A stretch of 64,000 nt of DNA from a virus. The stretch lies in the IMG/VR virus record IMGVR_UViG_3300036766_002181, positions 1 through 64,000 of that record. One strand, given 5' to 3'. The stretch's first letter is position 1; every line of letters begins with the position of its first letter. Positions 52,946-62,105 of the stretch are shown piece by piece. The notes beneath the pieces were generated by a model that ran no database searches, was not told the origin of the DNA, and saw only the letters and a list, made by a program, of their open reading frames with translations. The translations under genes were made by a program, and so were the position numbers.

Positions 52946-53470
52946 TTACTTATCTAGATTATCTATATTGCCCGTGATGTAATCTTCCTCTTCCTCTTCT
53001 TCCCCTTTGCTTTCGTCTTCTTTTGATTCTTCGTCGTCGTCTTCGATAACGGCACTAGAGGCCTCTATATCTTCCCTAACCAGATCATTCATTTTTTCTA
53101 GACGTTCATACATGCTTCCTTCGCTTGTTAATTCATTCTCGTCCTGTGAAACGGCCTCATCTAGAATGTTGGCCAACTGAATCAGTTGTTCATTTGACTT
53201 ATTAAGTCTTTCAAGATATTTCGCAAGAGTCGTTCCGTGGATTGCATGCTCTGTTGGATTTCCATGAACCTTTTCATATAGGTCATAAAACATAATGTAG
53301 GCATTTCTTCGATCAATTACAGAATTTTCATAAATCTGTTGCCAAAGCTGTTTCTTCTTGTCATGAAGGCTTGAAAGGCTATTTAAAACGCTATTAAATG
53401 CCCTGATTTTTTCCTTTGTTTCCTTGTCAAGATTTTTTACGTCATATTCATTGTTTTCTTTTTGTGCCAT
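52946..53470 (-). CDS. Coiled-coil protein with acidic tail
   Basis: A 174-residue helical protein (KIRAFNSVLNSLSSLHDKKK, AKYLERLNKSNEQLIQLANI) ending in a very acidic tail (DDDEESKEDESKGEEEEEED). The function is unknown. It could be a tail assembly chaperone or scaffold-like factor from size, charge and position between the hub gene and the nucleotidyltransferase, but nothing in the sequence proves it. The start overlaps the stop of the nucleotidyltransferase gene by one base. Confidence 0.5.
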   Translation of the reverse strand: MAQKENNEYDVKNLDKETKEKIRAFNSVLNSLSSLHDKKKQLWQQIYENSVIDRRNAYIMFYDLYEKVHGNPTEHAIHGTTLAKYLERLNKSNEQLIQLANILDEAVSQDENELTSEGSMYERLEKMNDLVREDIEASSAVIEDDDEESKEDESKGEEEEEEDYITGNIDNLDK

Positions 53471-54780
53471 TAGTATTTCTCGCTTGTTAGTTTTAAGTTA
53501 ATTTTATTCTCGGCTTCTTCTTTTGTTATATTCGGGTTATTGTACCAAAGCTCTTTTTGATAAATAAGAAGCTTGCCAAGTATTGGTCCTGGCTTAAGGC
53601 CATACTTTGCCATCAATTCTTCAGAAGAAAAATGAATAATGGGTCCGATAGAGAAAAAAGACTCTAATTCAGAAACCCTGCTGTTCAGTGGCTTTAAAAG
53701 ATCTATGTATCGTTTGTTATTGGATCTAAAAAGATCGGTTCCTGCCCTAAGAATGCTGGTATCAGAATAACTTTCTTTTTTAATTCTTTGAATTGCAATA
53801 ACAATTGCTCTTATTACCCCAAGCTCCTCGTTTGAGAATTTCAATTTAGAACCAATTTTTGATATACCTGTTATGGGATCTAAATGCTCAAACATTAAGG
53901 CCAATTTGCCAAGGTAGTCTTTTCCGGCATTAACTGCCAGTAAAGTACCCTGTTTGTCATTGGCGATTTGTGGAATCACATACGGCATCAATCCAAGATC
54001 ATAAAGATATGACATGCCAACCTCTGGATTTTTGCCTGTTAAAATCTTTTCCAGTTCTTCACGAATTCTTTCTCCTGAAATCAATTGCAGTTCTTTGGCA
54101 TTTTTCTTAATTGAGTCTTTCATAAAATCAGGAACAAAGTAGTTGTATCTTCCTGCAAATCTAGCGGCTCTAAGAAGACGAAGAGGATCCTCTTTAAAAA
54201 TCTTGTCTGGATCTGAAGGAGTCCTGATAATGCCGTTTGCTATGTCTTCTTTTCCATGGCCCGTAAGATCAAGTATCTCACCAGACATAAGATCCATCAA
54301 TAATGCGTTGATTGAAAGATCTCTTCTGGCCACATCACTAAAAATTGATCCAAATTTTGTTGTAGGCTTTCTGGAGCCAGGGTCATACTCCTCCTCTCGG
54401 GTATTGACCACTTCTATATCCACGCCGTCTAGTTTTATTCCGTTATGAACAACTTTATCCAAAGATACCTTTGCCGTTCCAAATTTGGGAAAGATTACAG
54501 GATTTGAATTGGGTCTATAAATTCCTAGATTTCTGGCAAGAAACTCTGCAAACTTAATGCCTCCATCCTCTAACTCAACAACCACATCTACATCCTTTGG
54601 GTCAACTCCCATAACCATGTCTCTAACCGCACCACCGGCCAAATATACCTTGCCAGCAAAAAGCTTGCTGTTTTTAACCGTTTTCTTTAAAAGATCAAGC
54701 GTTGCTGTAATCTGTTCTTTTGTCGGATCTTTGCCGGGTTGGCCTTCCTGAAGCAGAATTACGTCTTTCCAAATGCTCAT
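53470..54780 (-). CDS. CCA-adding/poly(A) polymerase-type nucleotidyltransferase
   Basis: A 436-residue class II nucleotidyltransferase. YLAGGAVRDMVMG (motif A, about 46-58) and KDVDVVVE with Asp63 and Asp65 bind the catalytic metals. RRDLSINALLMD is motif B, DPLRLLRAARFAGRY is motif D, and GERIREELEKILTG is motif E. The NTP-binding helices are all present, so the enzyme should add CCA to tRNA 3' ends or an A-tail to RNA. The C-terminal 150 residues are less conserved. It lies between the sigma-like and baseplate genes in the late operon, and no tRNA gene is visible in this window. Confidence 0.88.
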   Translation of the reverse strand: MSIWKDVILLQEGQPGKDPTKEQITATLDLLKKTVKNSKLFAGKVYLAGGAVRDMVMGVDPKDVDVVVELEDGGIKFAEFLARNLGIYRPNSNPVIFPKFGTAKVSLDKVVHNGIKLDGVDIEVVNTREEEYDPGSRKPTTKFGSIFSDVARRDLSINALLMDLMSGEILDLTGHGKEDIANGIIRTPSDPDKIFKEDPLRLLRAARFAGRYNYFVPDFMKDSIKKNAKELQLISGERIREELEKILTGKNPEVGMSYLYDLGLMPYVIPQIANDKQGTLLAVNAGKDYLGKLALMFEHLDPITGISKIGSKLKFSNEELGVIRAIVIAIQRIKKESYSDTSILRAGTDLFRSNNKRYIDLLKPLNSRVSELESFFSIGPIIHFSSEELMAKYGLKPGPILGKLLIYQKELWYNNPNITKEEAENKINLKLTSEKY

Positions 54781-54843
54781 ACTTCACATTAAATATTGCC
54801 GCATTGTATCTATTTTGAGGGCGGGCTTTGTTAAGAGTTTTTT

Positions 54844-55953
54844 CTAGTGGAGTTCTTTGGACTTTTTAATGTCTTTGTAGTGTTTTTTCAAACTTGACAA
54901 ACAAGTCGAAAGTTGCTTCCCGCTCAGGCCGCTGAGTTCTTTAATATATATCAAAATTGCCCTTTTATTAAGCAAATCAATATTGTCCAAATTGTCTGCA
55001 ATTTGTTTTATTGCACCTACACACAGAATCTCATTCTCTGTTTTAACCTTATGCGTAAGCTCGCCAATAACCTCATGAAGAAGTTTGTTTTGTTCGACCT
55101 TTGCAAGCATGTCCTCATAAGAAGGCACGACATTAAATGATTCAAACTGGTCTATATCATTTTTGGAAAAGGATTCTCTGTCGTCTGCGCTTATATAGGT
55201 CTTAATTCTTTTAACGTTTTGTTTGGATTTTATGGTTAACCAGTTTTTGCCAACAACATTAAAATAGGAAAAGGCCTTTGTTCCCTTTGTTGCATCAAAC
55301 TTATTAACCGTTGTATAGAGAAACTCAAGACATTCTGCCTTAAGATTTTTCTTTGATTCATAAAGAACCTTAAAGCCATAAACGTTTATTAGATTTTCTA
55401 CAAGAGAATCAAAGGCAGGGAGAATGTGCTTGACATATAACTCTTCTTTTTTTGCAGGGGTTTCTGCTTTTTGGTATTCAACTATATGCTCCTGGGTTTG
55501 CATATCGAAATAATTGTTTGACTTGGTGCCCGGCTTTCTTTTTATTATTCTTCTTTCTTTTTTATTATTGGCCACGCCCACCAGGACAGTTGGGCCTGCT
55601 GGCACAACGACGCTGTGTGCCATCGATAAGGATGCCTCTATGACTGGTAGTGGCGGCGTGGATTGTGCCTTGGAAGAAGCTTTAATTTTTTTGTTAGTAA
55701 TAGTGACAGTAGGCTTGCTTGTTTTTGTTTCTTGCCTAACAAGCTTAAAAGAAGAAGAGGGAGAGGAATGTGCTCTCTTTTTTGTGGCTTGTTTTTTGCT
55801 TGATAACCTTTTTGTTAATCTCTTTTTAACGGCCTTGATCTGATGATGGTGGCGGCGGCGGCGTTGTCTTGATTGATGCCTCTTGCCTTTTCCGGCACTT
55901 CTGGTGCCAGTCGTGTTGCTGTTGCCTTTTTTATTATTGGTTTTTTTCAACAC
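54844..55953 (-). CDS. Late transcription sigma factor (gp55-like) with basic N-terminal extension
   Basis: The C-terminal about 200 residues resemble T4-type late sigma factors: LKAECLEFLYTTVNKFDA, KAFSYFNVVGKNWLTIKSK (the core-binding and -10-recognition-like segment) and the helices after it. It should direct host RNA polymerase to late promoters. The N-terminal about 150 residues are low-complexity and rich in Lys, Arg, Ser and Thr (KRHQSRQRRRRHHHQ), unusual for gp55. Start: I prefer GTG 55953, which has a GGCGG-like site and overlaps the upstream gene by 20 bases. A TTG at 56034 or an internal ATG (MAHSVVV) are alternatives. A 63-base spacer follows it. Confidence 0.7.
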   Translation of the reverse strand: MLKKTNNKKGNSNTTGTRSAGKGKRHQSRQRRRRHHHQIKAVKKRLTKRLSSKKQATKKRAHSSPSSSFKLVRQETKTSKPTVTITNKKIKASSKAQSTPPLPVIEASLSMAHSVVVPAGPTVLVGVANNKKERRIIKRKPGTKSNNYFDMQTQEHIVEYQKAETPAKKEELYVKHILPAFDSLVENLINVYGFKVLYESKKNLKAECLEFLYTTVNKFDATKGTKAFSYFNVVGKNWLTIKSKQNVKRIKTYISADDRESFSKNDIDQFESFNVVPSYEDMLAKVEQNKLLHEVIGELTHKVKTENEILCVGAIKQIADNLDNIDLLNKRAILIYIKELSGLSGKQLSTCLSSLKKHYKDIKKSKELH

Positions 55954-56413
55954 TATTGCCGCCTTTTTCTTTTTCTCTGTCCTCTGCCTGTTTGCGTAAC
56001 ATGGCCAGCTCTTCCTGCTCTTCGTCCTCTTCAATTATAATGTATTTCTGCTTGCTTCTATCAACAAACTTTTTGATCATGGTATTAAGATCAAATTTGG
56101 CCATTCTAACAGAATCCATAACCCCTCTGACAAGGTGCTGAACTTCTGGGGTATCGAAGAACATTTTCATCTCCAAGACTCCATTAACAGAATTCTCTAC
56201 ATTATTAAGGGAGTCAATAACCTGAGAAAAGTCATCTTCCAATATCATGATAATCATAACGAATCTATATAGATAAAAACAAGCCACGCCAAGTAGTGAT
56301 AGCAATACAACGATGGTTGCGATTAGGGGATAAAAATAAAATGAAAAGCCAAGTAGTCCAAGACAAAAGGTGGTTGAGGCAAAATAAAGAACATAATCAA
56401 AAAATCGTTTCAT
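55934..56413 (-). CDS. Membrane protein with charged C-terminal helix
   Basis: A 159-residue protein. Two N-terminal membrane spans (about 7-28 and 32-55: FASTTFCLGLLGFSFYFYP, IVVLLSLLGVACFYLYRFV) are followed by a long helix (FSQVIDSLNNVENSVNGVL) and an acidic-basic tail (EEDEEQEELAMLRKQ). No family recognised. It could be a holin-like or membrane-tethered factor. It overlaps the sigma-like gene start by 20 bases. Confidence 0.55.
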   Translation of the reverse strand: MKRFFDYVLYFASTTFCLGLLGFSFYFYPLIATIVVLLSLLGVACFYLYRFVMIIMILEDDFSQVIDSLNNVENSVNGVLEMKMFFDTPEVQHLVRGVMDSVRMAKFDLNTMIKKFVDRSKQKYIIIEEDEEQEELAMLRKQAEDREKEKGGNSVEKNQ

Positions 56414-56427
56414 AAAATCCGATTGGC

Positions 56428-57633
56428 CTATTCTTTGGCAATCAATTCATTAAAGAAATCATTATATTGTTTTTCAATTGCTTCTGGGCTATGAGAAATG
56501 AGAAGTTTCTCTTTTAATTCTTTTGCCCATCCTGCCGGTACAGAAGGGCTTTCAAAGAATTTTCTCATTTTTCTCTTGGCATCTGCCTCTACCGGATAGG
56601 CCCATCTTGCATCTTTAATAAAGATACTGTTGTCAATTCTACTTTGATGAATTGGTTTTAATTCGTAATCAACCTTAATATACTTTCCCTGCCTAAGAAA
56701 TTCTGTCTGGGCAGACCAATCTGTAACGATTACAGGCAAGCCACAGGTTGCTGCCTCTAGAGTTGGAAGTGAAAAACCTTCTCCGCGAGTAAGGTTTAAA
56801 AGGGCCTTTATCTTTGGATTGGTGTATAAGCTTACGACCTCTGTATCTTCCATGTGGCCATGAAGAAGATATACTTTTGCCTTGCTTTGAATCAATTTCT
56901 GACACTCTGCCACAATGGCGGCCAGGGTTCTCACAGAGGCGGCCTTGTCTGCCGTTGTGTTACGACCGAAGTTTGTTTTAACAACAAGTCCAACGGAAGG
57001 ATTATCCTTAAACTCTTCTAGGAACCACTTGATGGTATATGCAATATTTTTTCTATCATTTTCAGGATTGTTTCCTGTAAATTGAGAAACTACCAAAAAA
57101 TTAAAATCTGCCTCTGTTAAAAGGGATGTTAATTCTTGATTTTCTTTGGTTTCTGAGCCTGCTCGACAAGCCTCAAACCAGGATTCAGGAATAACCTTTA
57201 GAGGCACTTTAATTTGGCCAGAATTTTCAAGAGTTCTTTTTATGTGTTCTGAAGGCACAAGAACGGCACTCATTCTATTAATGCAATCAATCCACACGGG
57301 ATTGCATCTGTCTGTTTCAACCGCAGCAGTCAGACCAATATTGGCCTTTGCCAAAAATGGATCCCATTCATTTGGAAGCTGCAATTGAAAACTATAATCA
57401 TATATCGCATCTTTATTTTTGTTGCTATTTTGAATAATCTGACCAATTAAGCCATTACAGGCCTTTGGATCGACGAACCAGGGAGTTGTTCCCCAGGGAA
57501 CCGGATCAAAGACAACCTGAATATCTCGCTCTTGATTTTCTTGTCTATTTAAAAACCATCTAGCAATCTGTCGGGCGTGAACCCCATAACCTGCACCTGT
57601 GAGCACTGGTGCTCTGAAAATTATAGTTTTCAC
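56428..57633 (-). CDS. GT-B glycosyltransferase (GT4-like)
   Basis: A 401-residue GT-B fold enzyme that transfers a sugar from a nucleotide-sugar donor. The N-terminal acceptor domain starts RAPVLTGAGYGVHARQIA. The C-terminal donor domain has FNFLVVSQFTGNNPENDRKN, then NLTRGEGFSLPTLEAATCGLPVIV, the E-x7-E motif of GT4-type enzymes. Acceptor and sugar are not readable. The start ATG overlaps the stop of the next GT gene upstream by 4 bases (57630-57633), so the pair is cotranslated. Confidence 0.85.
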   Translation of the reverse strand: MKTIIFRAPVLTGAGYGVHARQIARWFLNRQENQERDIQVVFDPVPWGTTPWFVDPKACNGLIGQIIQNSNKNKDAIYDYSFQLQLPNEWDPFLAKANIGLTAAVETDRCNPVWIDCINRMSAVLVPSEHIKRTLENSGQIKVPLKVIPESWFEACRAGSETKENQELTSLLTEADFNFLVVSQFTGNNPENDRKNIAYTIKWFLEEFKDNPSVGLVVKTNFGRNTTADKAASVRTLAAIVAECQKLIQSKAKVYLLHGHMEDTEVVSLYTNPKIKALLNLTRGEGFSLPTLEAATCGLPVIVTDWSAQTEFLRQGKYIKVDYELKPIHQSRIDNSIFIKDARWAYPVEADAKRKMRKFFESPSVPAGWAKELKEKLLISHSPEAIEKQYNDFFNELIAKE

Positions 57634-59036
57634 TTATGTTGCTCCCCTTCTTCGATGGCCTTTAGATTTATGGGAGTCAAAGTCCAATTGCCTCTCCCGG
57701 CCTTTTTCTTTTCTTTAAAGTCACCAATGCAGCCATCAAGAGTCTTGTCCCAATCTTTAATCATATTGTCATAGTTGAAGGCATAGTCGGCATAGTCTAT
57801 AACCTTGTTTTTCATTTTTTCTTTTTCTTCAAAAGTCATTTCAAACAGCCTCAAAAGTCCATTGGCAACGTCTTCGTCTGCTGCAAAGTCCTCGTAAATG
57901 TAAGGCACCAATTGCGAACCCACGAGAGATCTCTTAACAGGCTTAAGGGCAACTCCATTTTCAGAGCCATCTCTTGGATCAATTGCCTTGCTTGTTTCTC
58001 CGCCCGTGCAAAGAGCAACTACTGGCTTTCCACACTGTAATGCTATCAGGCCCTGAAGTCCATAACCCTCTGCCTTAGAAATGTTAATTGTTGCATCAAC
58101 CGAGTTTTGTAAAAGATTCATTTTGTCAAACTGAAGCTTCTCTGTAGAGAACCAAACGGTATCCTGAAGACCAAGAAGTTCGGTTATTGCAAATAGATTT
58201 GGGCCTTCTTTATCCTTTGGGTCTGTATGCATAATCAACAATGCGTTGTTATGTCCGTGCTTTGCCTGAAGCTTTTCTAAAAACTTCTTCCAGCATACAA
58301 GCAAGTCTCCTGGCATTTTTCTATGAGCATTTCTATTAACCCACAAAACCTTAAACCAATCTTTTTTATCTTCACCAAAATTTTCTGCCTTTGTCCTATC
58401 AAGATCTTCTGGTGGAATTGGAAAATAAACATTTTTTGGAAAGGTATGAGGAATATAGTGAGTTTTATCTGGAAAGTTTGGCTTAATAAGATCATAGGTT
58501 TTCTGTGCCAAGCAATTGATTAAATCAGTTGCCTCATACCAGGGATTATTAAATGCAGGATAGGGATCGTTATCCCAGACATGCCAATATGCAATAGGAC
58601 AAACCTGATGAATTTCGTCTTCCATTTCCCACAGCCAAACAAACTGTCTGGGATCTGTAAATATAACAATTGCATCTGGTCTTTCTGTAACCAACAGGCT
58701 TCTTAAAAGCTCCTTGGACCCAAAGCCATCAACAGGCTTTATTATAAAATCAGGATTGATGGCAACCGTATCATATTTTTCATGTTTTATTGCCCCGCCC
58801 AAACAACGAAAGGTATATCTTCCTGTTTTGATTAAGCCCTCAATAAGAAACCTAGACTGTACGCCAACCCCAGAAACACAAACCTGCATATCGGATATAA
58901 AGATGATTTTGTGTTTTTTTATTGGTCTAATAAACAAGTCATCATCATCATTGTCTTTTAAGATTGTATGCTGAGTATTTGATGTAATCAAAAGAGGTAA
59001 CTCGCCGCCGCTGTCTTCTGCCGGTGATATGGTCAT
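57630..59036 (-). CDS. GT-B glycosyltransferase (GT4-like)
   Basis: A 468-residue enzyme. KIIFISDMQVCVSGVGVQSR forms the first Rossmann strand and loop. WFKVLWVNRNAHRKMPGDLL starts the donor domain. NISKAEGYGLQGLIALQCGKPVVA is the E-x7-E-like donor site (Glu...Gln variant). It belongs to the GT-B superfamily, close in layout to its downstream neighbour but with low identity. An N-terminal 30-residue Asp-rich extension (LKDNDDDDLF) is unusual. Confidence 0.82.
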   Translation of the reverse strand: MTISPAEDSGGELPLLITSNTQHTILKDNDDDDLFIRPIKKHKIIFISDMQVCVSGVGVQSRFLIEGLIKTGRYTFRCLGGAIKHEKYDTVAINPDFIIKPVDGFGSKELLRSLLVTERPDAIVIFTDPRQFVWLWEMEDEIHQVCPIAYWHVWDNDPYPAFNNPWYEATDLINCLAQKTYDLIKPNFPDKTHYIPHTFPKNVYFPIPPEDLDRTKAENFGEDKKDWFKVLWVNRNAHRKMPGDLLVCWKKFLEKLQAKHGHNNALLIMHTDPKDKEGPNLFAITELLGLQDTVWFSTEKLQFDKMNLLQNSVDATINISKAEGYGLQGLIALQCGKPVVALCTGGETSKAIDPRDGSENGVALKPVKRSLVGSQLVPYIYEDFAADEDVANGLLRLFEMTFEEKEKMKNKVIDYADYAFNYDNMIKDWDKTLDGCIGDFKEKKKAGRGNWTLTPINLKAIEEGEQHK

Positions 59037-59091
59037 TATTTATCTCTCGCCCTTTATAATATGCTTTTTAAACTTGAAATTGTTTGCCTTT

Positions 59092-60246
59092 TTACCAGCG
59101 CTGCTCCCAAAAAGAATCTCCTGAGAGATTGTTTAATCTCTCCTTCTCTAAAACCTCTCGATAAATTCTTTCTATCTTGTTAATATTGGTTTCCAAGGAA
59201 AGATATTCGTTATATCTTTTTTTGGCATTAACACTTAATTCTTCTCTATACTCTGGGCTGTTTTTTAGCCTTAACATTTCAGCAATATAGTCTCCTTCTG
59301 TTTCCACAACATTACCGGCATTGCCAATAGTCTCTTTATGGCCCATTGCCGGGGCTACGTGGCTGATTACGGGCAGGCCGTGGTACATGGCCTCTGCTAT
59401 GGCCAACCCCATTGTCTCGCCGTCAGAACGCCCGTGGGCGAAGACATCGAGGGTTTCTAGAAAATCATTTTGGTCCTTCTCGTCGCCGGAATGAGAAATA
59501 TGATGAAAATTCTTTAAACCAAGCTCTTGTGCCTGTTTTTGATATTTGTCTCCCCCGCCCATTAAGACAAAGTGGGTATCTTCATTTTCGATTTTGCCAT
59601 AAGCCTGCAATGGAACAGGAGACATAATTCCATCATCTGCCCTTTGGTGCATCCCATAAACAAAGTCTGTTTTTGATATACCAAGTTTTTCTCTAAAACT
59701 TGATGCCTTATCAATTTCAGGAACCTCAGAACATATGGGAACAATTTCTATAAGACTAGAATTGCCGCCTGCCCTTACCCAAGAGTCTGCCTGCCACTGG
59801 CTTATATGAATTGATTTCTTTATAAGGGGATTTTTGTCTGCCATTCCTGGCAGGGTAATAATATCAATAATTGGAGTTTTCTTTATTTCGGTAAAGGGAT
59901 ATTCGGGATGACCAGCACGGCCTGTTTGGATTATGTCGTAATCCTCTTCTTTAAAAAGCGACCAAAAATTTGTATTAATCCAAGGATGGTGAGGCTTTGT
60001 TATATCCTTGGCTTCCAAATCAAACTTAACAAGTTTAACATTAGAATTTTCAACATAGGCCTTTCTGAAGGAATCCGTGTCAGGATGTTTCCAACTTGAT
60101 CCAACATAGGGGACAGAATCGCAATAAAAACAGGTTACATCGAAGTCCTCTTTTTTCTTGGCTAGATTTACGGCAATAGTCTGAAGAAACCTTTCTGTGC
60201 CGCCAGTGGCAAGAGCACAAAATTTCACTACTGCAACTTTAATCAT
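59092..60246 (-). CDS. GT-B glycosyltransferase (GT4-like)
   Basis: A 384-residue enzyme. KFCALATGGTERFLQTIAV is the GT4 'GGTER' acceptor-side motif. VYGMHQRADDGIMSP begins the donor domain, and GRSDGETMGLAIAEAMYHGLPVIS contains the E-x7-E donor site. It is a retaining GT4-type transferase of unknown acceptor. It is separated from the downstream GT by a 55-base spacer and lies divergent from the sulfotransferase on the plus strand. Confidence 0.87.
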   Translation of the reverse strand: MIKVAVVKFCALATGGTERFLQTIAVNLAKKKEDFDVTCFYCDSVPYVGSSWKHPDTDSFRKAYVENSNVKLVKFDLEAKDITKPHHPWINTNFWSLFKEEDYDIIQTGRAGHPEYPFTEIKKTPIIDIITLPGMADKNPLIKKSIHISQWQADSWVRAGGNSSLIEIVPICSEVPEIDKASSFREKLGISKTDFVYGMHQRADDGIMSPVPLQAYGKIENEDTHFVLMGGGDKYQKQAQELGLKNFHHISHSGDEKDQNDFLETLDVFAHGRSDGETMGLAIAEAMYHGLPVISHVAPAMGHKETIGNAGNVVETEGDYIAEMLRLKNSPEYREELSVNAKKRYNEYLSLETNINKIERIYREVLEKERLNNLSGDSFWEQRW

Positions 60247-60314
60247 TGTTGGCCACCATCACCAAATTGCTGAATAAAATCAATTTTGTATAACTTATAT
60301 CTATATTTATTTTT

Positions 60315-61019
60315 ATGAACATTTTGGTTGCCGGAATGATGAGATCAGGAAGCACTTTGCTTTTTAACATGATTGTAAAAATCTATAAAACACAAATGCC
60401 AGCCAAGAAACTTCATATAAAAAGATTTGAGTGGCTAAAACAAAAGGCTGCCTCTGAGCCGACGAACGATATCGTTTGTACAAAGACGCACATGCCAAGT
60501 GAGCCTGGATTAAAATGGGCAAATCTTATATTCACAACAAAAAGAGATATTAGAGATTCTTGTGCCTCTGGTTGGCGAAGGCGAGAAAATGATTATAAAA
60601 AAAGAAAAACAAGAACTCTGGGTAAAAAAGATGAAGTTTTACAAACGCTATGCAAGCAAAATATAGCCTATTTTAATGAATGGAAAAAACATACAAGCTA
60701 TGAACTTGTTTATGAAAGATATATGACCGAGCCATTAGTGGTAATTGAAGAGGTTTCAAAAGTGCTTAATCTACCAATTAATGATCCGATAGCGCTTAAA
60801 TCAATTTATGATTATTTAGAATTCCTACCAACTGATAAAAATTTAAATGACAAAAAAGAACATCCTGAAACCTTATTATCAAAGGATCATAAAACAAACA
60901 ATGGAGAAATTGGTGGCTATAAAAAAACTCTAAACAAACAAGAAATAAAAGACTTACAGGCTCTTTGCAAAGATTGGCTTATAGAAAATGGCTATCCTCC
61001 TTCAGAAGACAATTCTTGA
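60315..61019 (+). CDS. Sulfotransferase-like enzyme
   Basis: A 234-residue P-loop protein. GMMRSGSTLLFNMI (residues 7-20) matches the 5'-PAPS-binding loop. KRDIRDSCASGWRRR matches the 3'-phosphate loop with Arg and Ser. HPETLLSKDHKTNNGEIGGYKK near the end matches the final PAPS-contact loop. It would transfer sulfate to a sugar hydroxyl. It is the only plus-strand gene in the glycosyltransferase island and has its own AT-rich upstream region (TATTTATTTTTATG at the start). It overlaps the convergent GT gene by 28 bases. Confidence 0.8.
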   Translation: MNILVAGMMRSGSTLLFNMIVKIYKTQMPAKKLHIKRFEWLKQKAASEPTNDIVCTKTHMPSEPGLKWANLIFTTKRDIRDSCASGWRRRENDYKKRKTRTLGKKDEVLQTLCKQNIAYFNEWKKHTSYELVYERYMTEPLVVIEEVSKVLNLPINDPIALKSIYDYLEFLPTDKNLNDKKEHPETLLSKDHKTNNGEIGGYKKTLNKQEIKDLQALCKDWLIENGYPPSEDNS

Positions 61020-61900
61020 ATTTCTAAAATATGCCAGATCTGAAGACCTTTGAACTTTTCTACTCCGTGCTGTTTAATCATTTTTCTTATTTCTTGTAAG
61101 TGCCAATTATTCTTTCGATGATCTTCATAAAGATTTAAACTCGGAAGACAATTGGATTTTGACCGCCATTCTTCAGGTATGGCGGTCACTAGAGCATTCG
61201 GATCCTCCATGGTAATCTTATATGTTTGATTTATCGAATCATCCGACTTGTTGCTCAGGGTTTTTTCTATACATCTATACCAGGCTTGTTTTATTTGAAA
61301 GGATTTCCAATCAGAAAATTGATAATGAAATACTGCTCCATATTTTGGATTTAGGCGTATCAGCATATCTTCAGAATTGTTTCCTGGGGTTCTTCCTTTA
61401 TGGATTAGTCCCTCTTCTGCGGAAATTTTTCCATCATCACAAACAATAAAGTCTTTAAAATTGTTGCTCCATACACTTTTGTCATCTCTATAATGGTCCA
61501 GAGACTTCCACATGGCCAGCCATTGCATTGTTATTTTTTGTCCTGGCAAAAGAGTTTCCATAACCTTTTTTGCCTTGAGATGAAAATTGGCAGTAAAGGC
61601 CTCATCTGCATCAAGACAAACAAAGTGCGTTCCATTCCTCTGTCTTCCAAGCTCTAGGAGTTTTTGTCTAAGTTTCTCAACAGGATAATCTTTCTTTTCT
61701 GCGATTCCTGGACTTATAAGGATTGGAATTTTAAACTCTCTGCTTGCCTTTTCTAAAACTTCTACACTTCTATCTGTAGAAAAATCATCAATCGCAACAA
61801 TCTCGTCAACGACGCCTGTCAAAGAAGAAACAAGTGATTTAAGAAATTTCTCTTCATTTTTGAAGGCAAATAACGCAACTGGTCTAAATTTGTTCATCAT
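60992..61900 (-). CDS. GT-A glycosyltransferase (GT2-like)
   Basis: A 302-residue enzyme. VALFAFKNEEKFLKSLVSSL and DEIVAIDDFSTDRSVEVL are the GT2 nucleotide-sugar strands, and THFVCLDADEAFT holds the DxD metal site. The C-terminal part is acceptor-specific (HYQFSDWKSFQIKQAWYRC). Starts at ATG 61900 or 61897 follow GGAA; the TTG at 61915 is less likely. It follows the small protein gene by 11 bases. Confidence 0.83.
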   Translation of the reverse strand: MMNKFRPVALFAFKNEEKFLKSLVSSLTGVVDEIVAIDDFSTDRSVEVLEKASREFKIPILISPGIAEKKDYPVEKLRQKLLELGRQRNGTHFVCLDADEAFTANFHLKAKKVMETLLPGQKITMQWLAMWKSLDHYRDDKSVWSNNFKDFIVCDDGKISAEEGLIHKGRTPGNNSEDMLIRLNPKYGAVFHYQFSDWKSFQIKQAWYRCIEKTLSNKSDDSINQTYKITMEDPNALVTAIPEEWRSKSNCLPSLNLYEDHRKNNWHLQEIRKMIKQHGVEKFKGLQIWHILEIQELSSEGG

Positions 61901-61911
61901 TTCCAATTTTG

Positions 61912-62103
61912 TCAAGTATAAGGGGTGACTTTAACATCAACATCAGAAACGCACTGTAGAGGTGCTACCACCGATATCAAATAACATTTAGAATCACACG
62001 ATTGAATATAGTTTACAGCATCTTCTTTTGATTCATATGAAGTTGAATAAAGATCCTCGCTCTCGGTTAGCTCAATAACAACAAATTCGCCACCAACCCT
62101 CAA
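61912..62103 (-). CDS. Small acidic protein (TTG start)
   Basis: A 63-residue protein of unknown function (LTESEDLYSTSYESKED, then CYLISVVAPLQCVSDVD). It is supported by a strong AGGAGG about 10 bases before the TTG at 62103; there is no ATG or GTG nearby. It lies between two GT genes. Confidence 0.5.
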   Translation of the reverse strand: MRVGGEFVVIELTESEDLYSTSYESKEDAVNYIQSCDSKCYLISVVAPLQCVSDVDVKVTPYT

Positions 62104-62105
62104 AC

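Noticed and set aside
60263-60290. TTGCTG-16-TATAAC as a promoter for the sulfotransferase
   Set aside because: Both boxes are weak and the region is AT-rich, so the match is not convincing.
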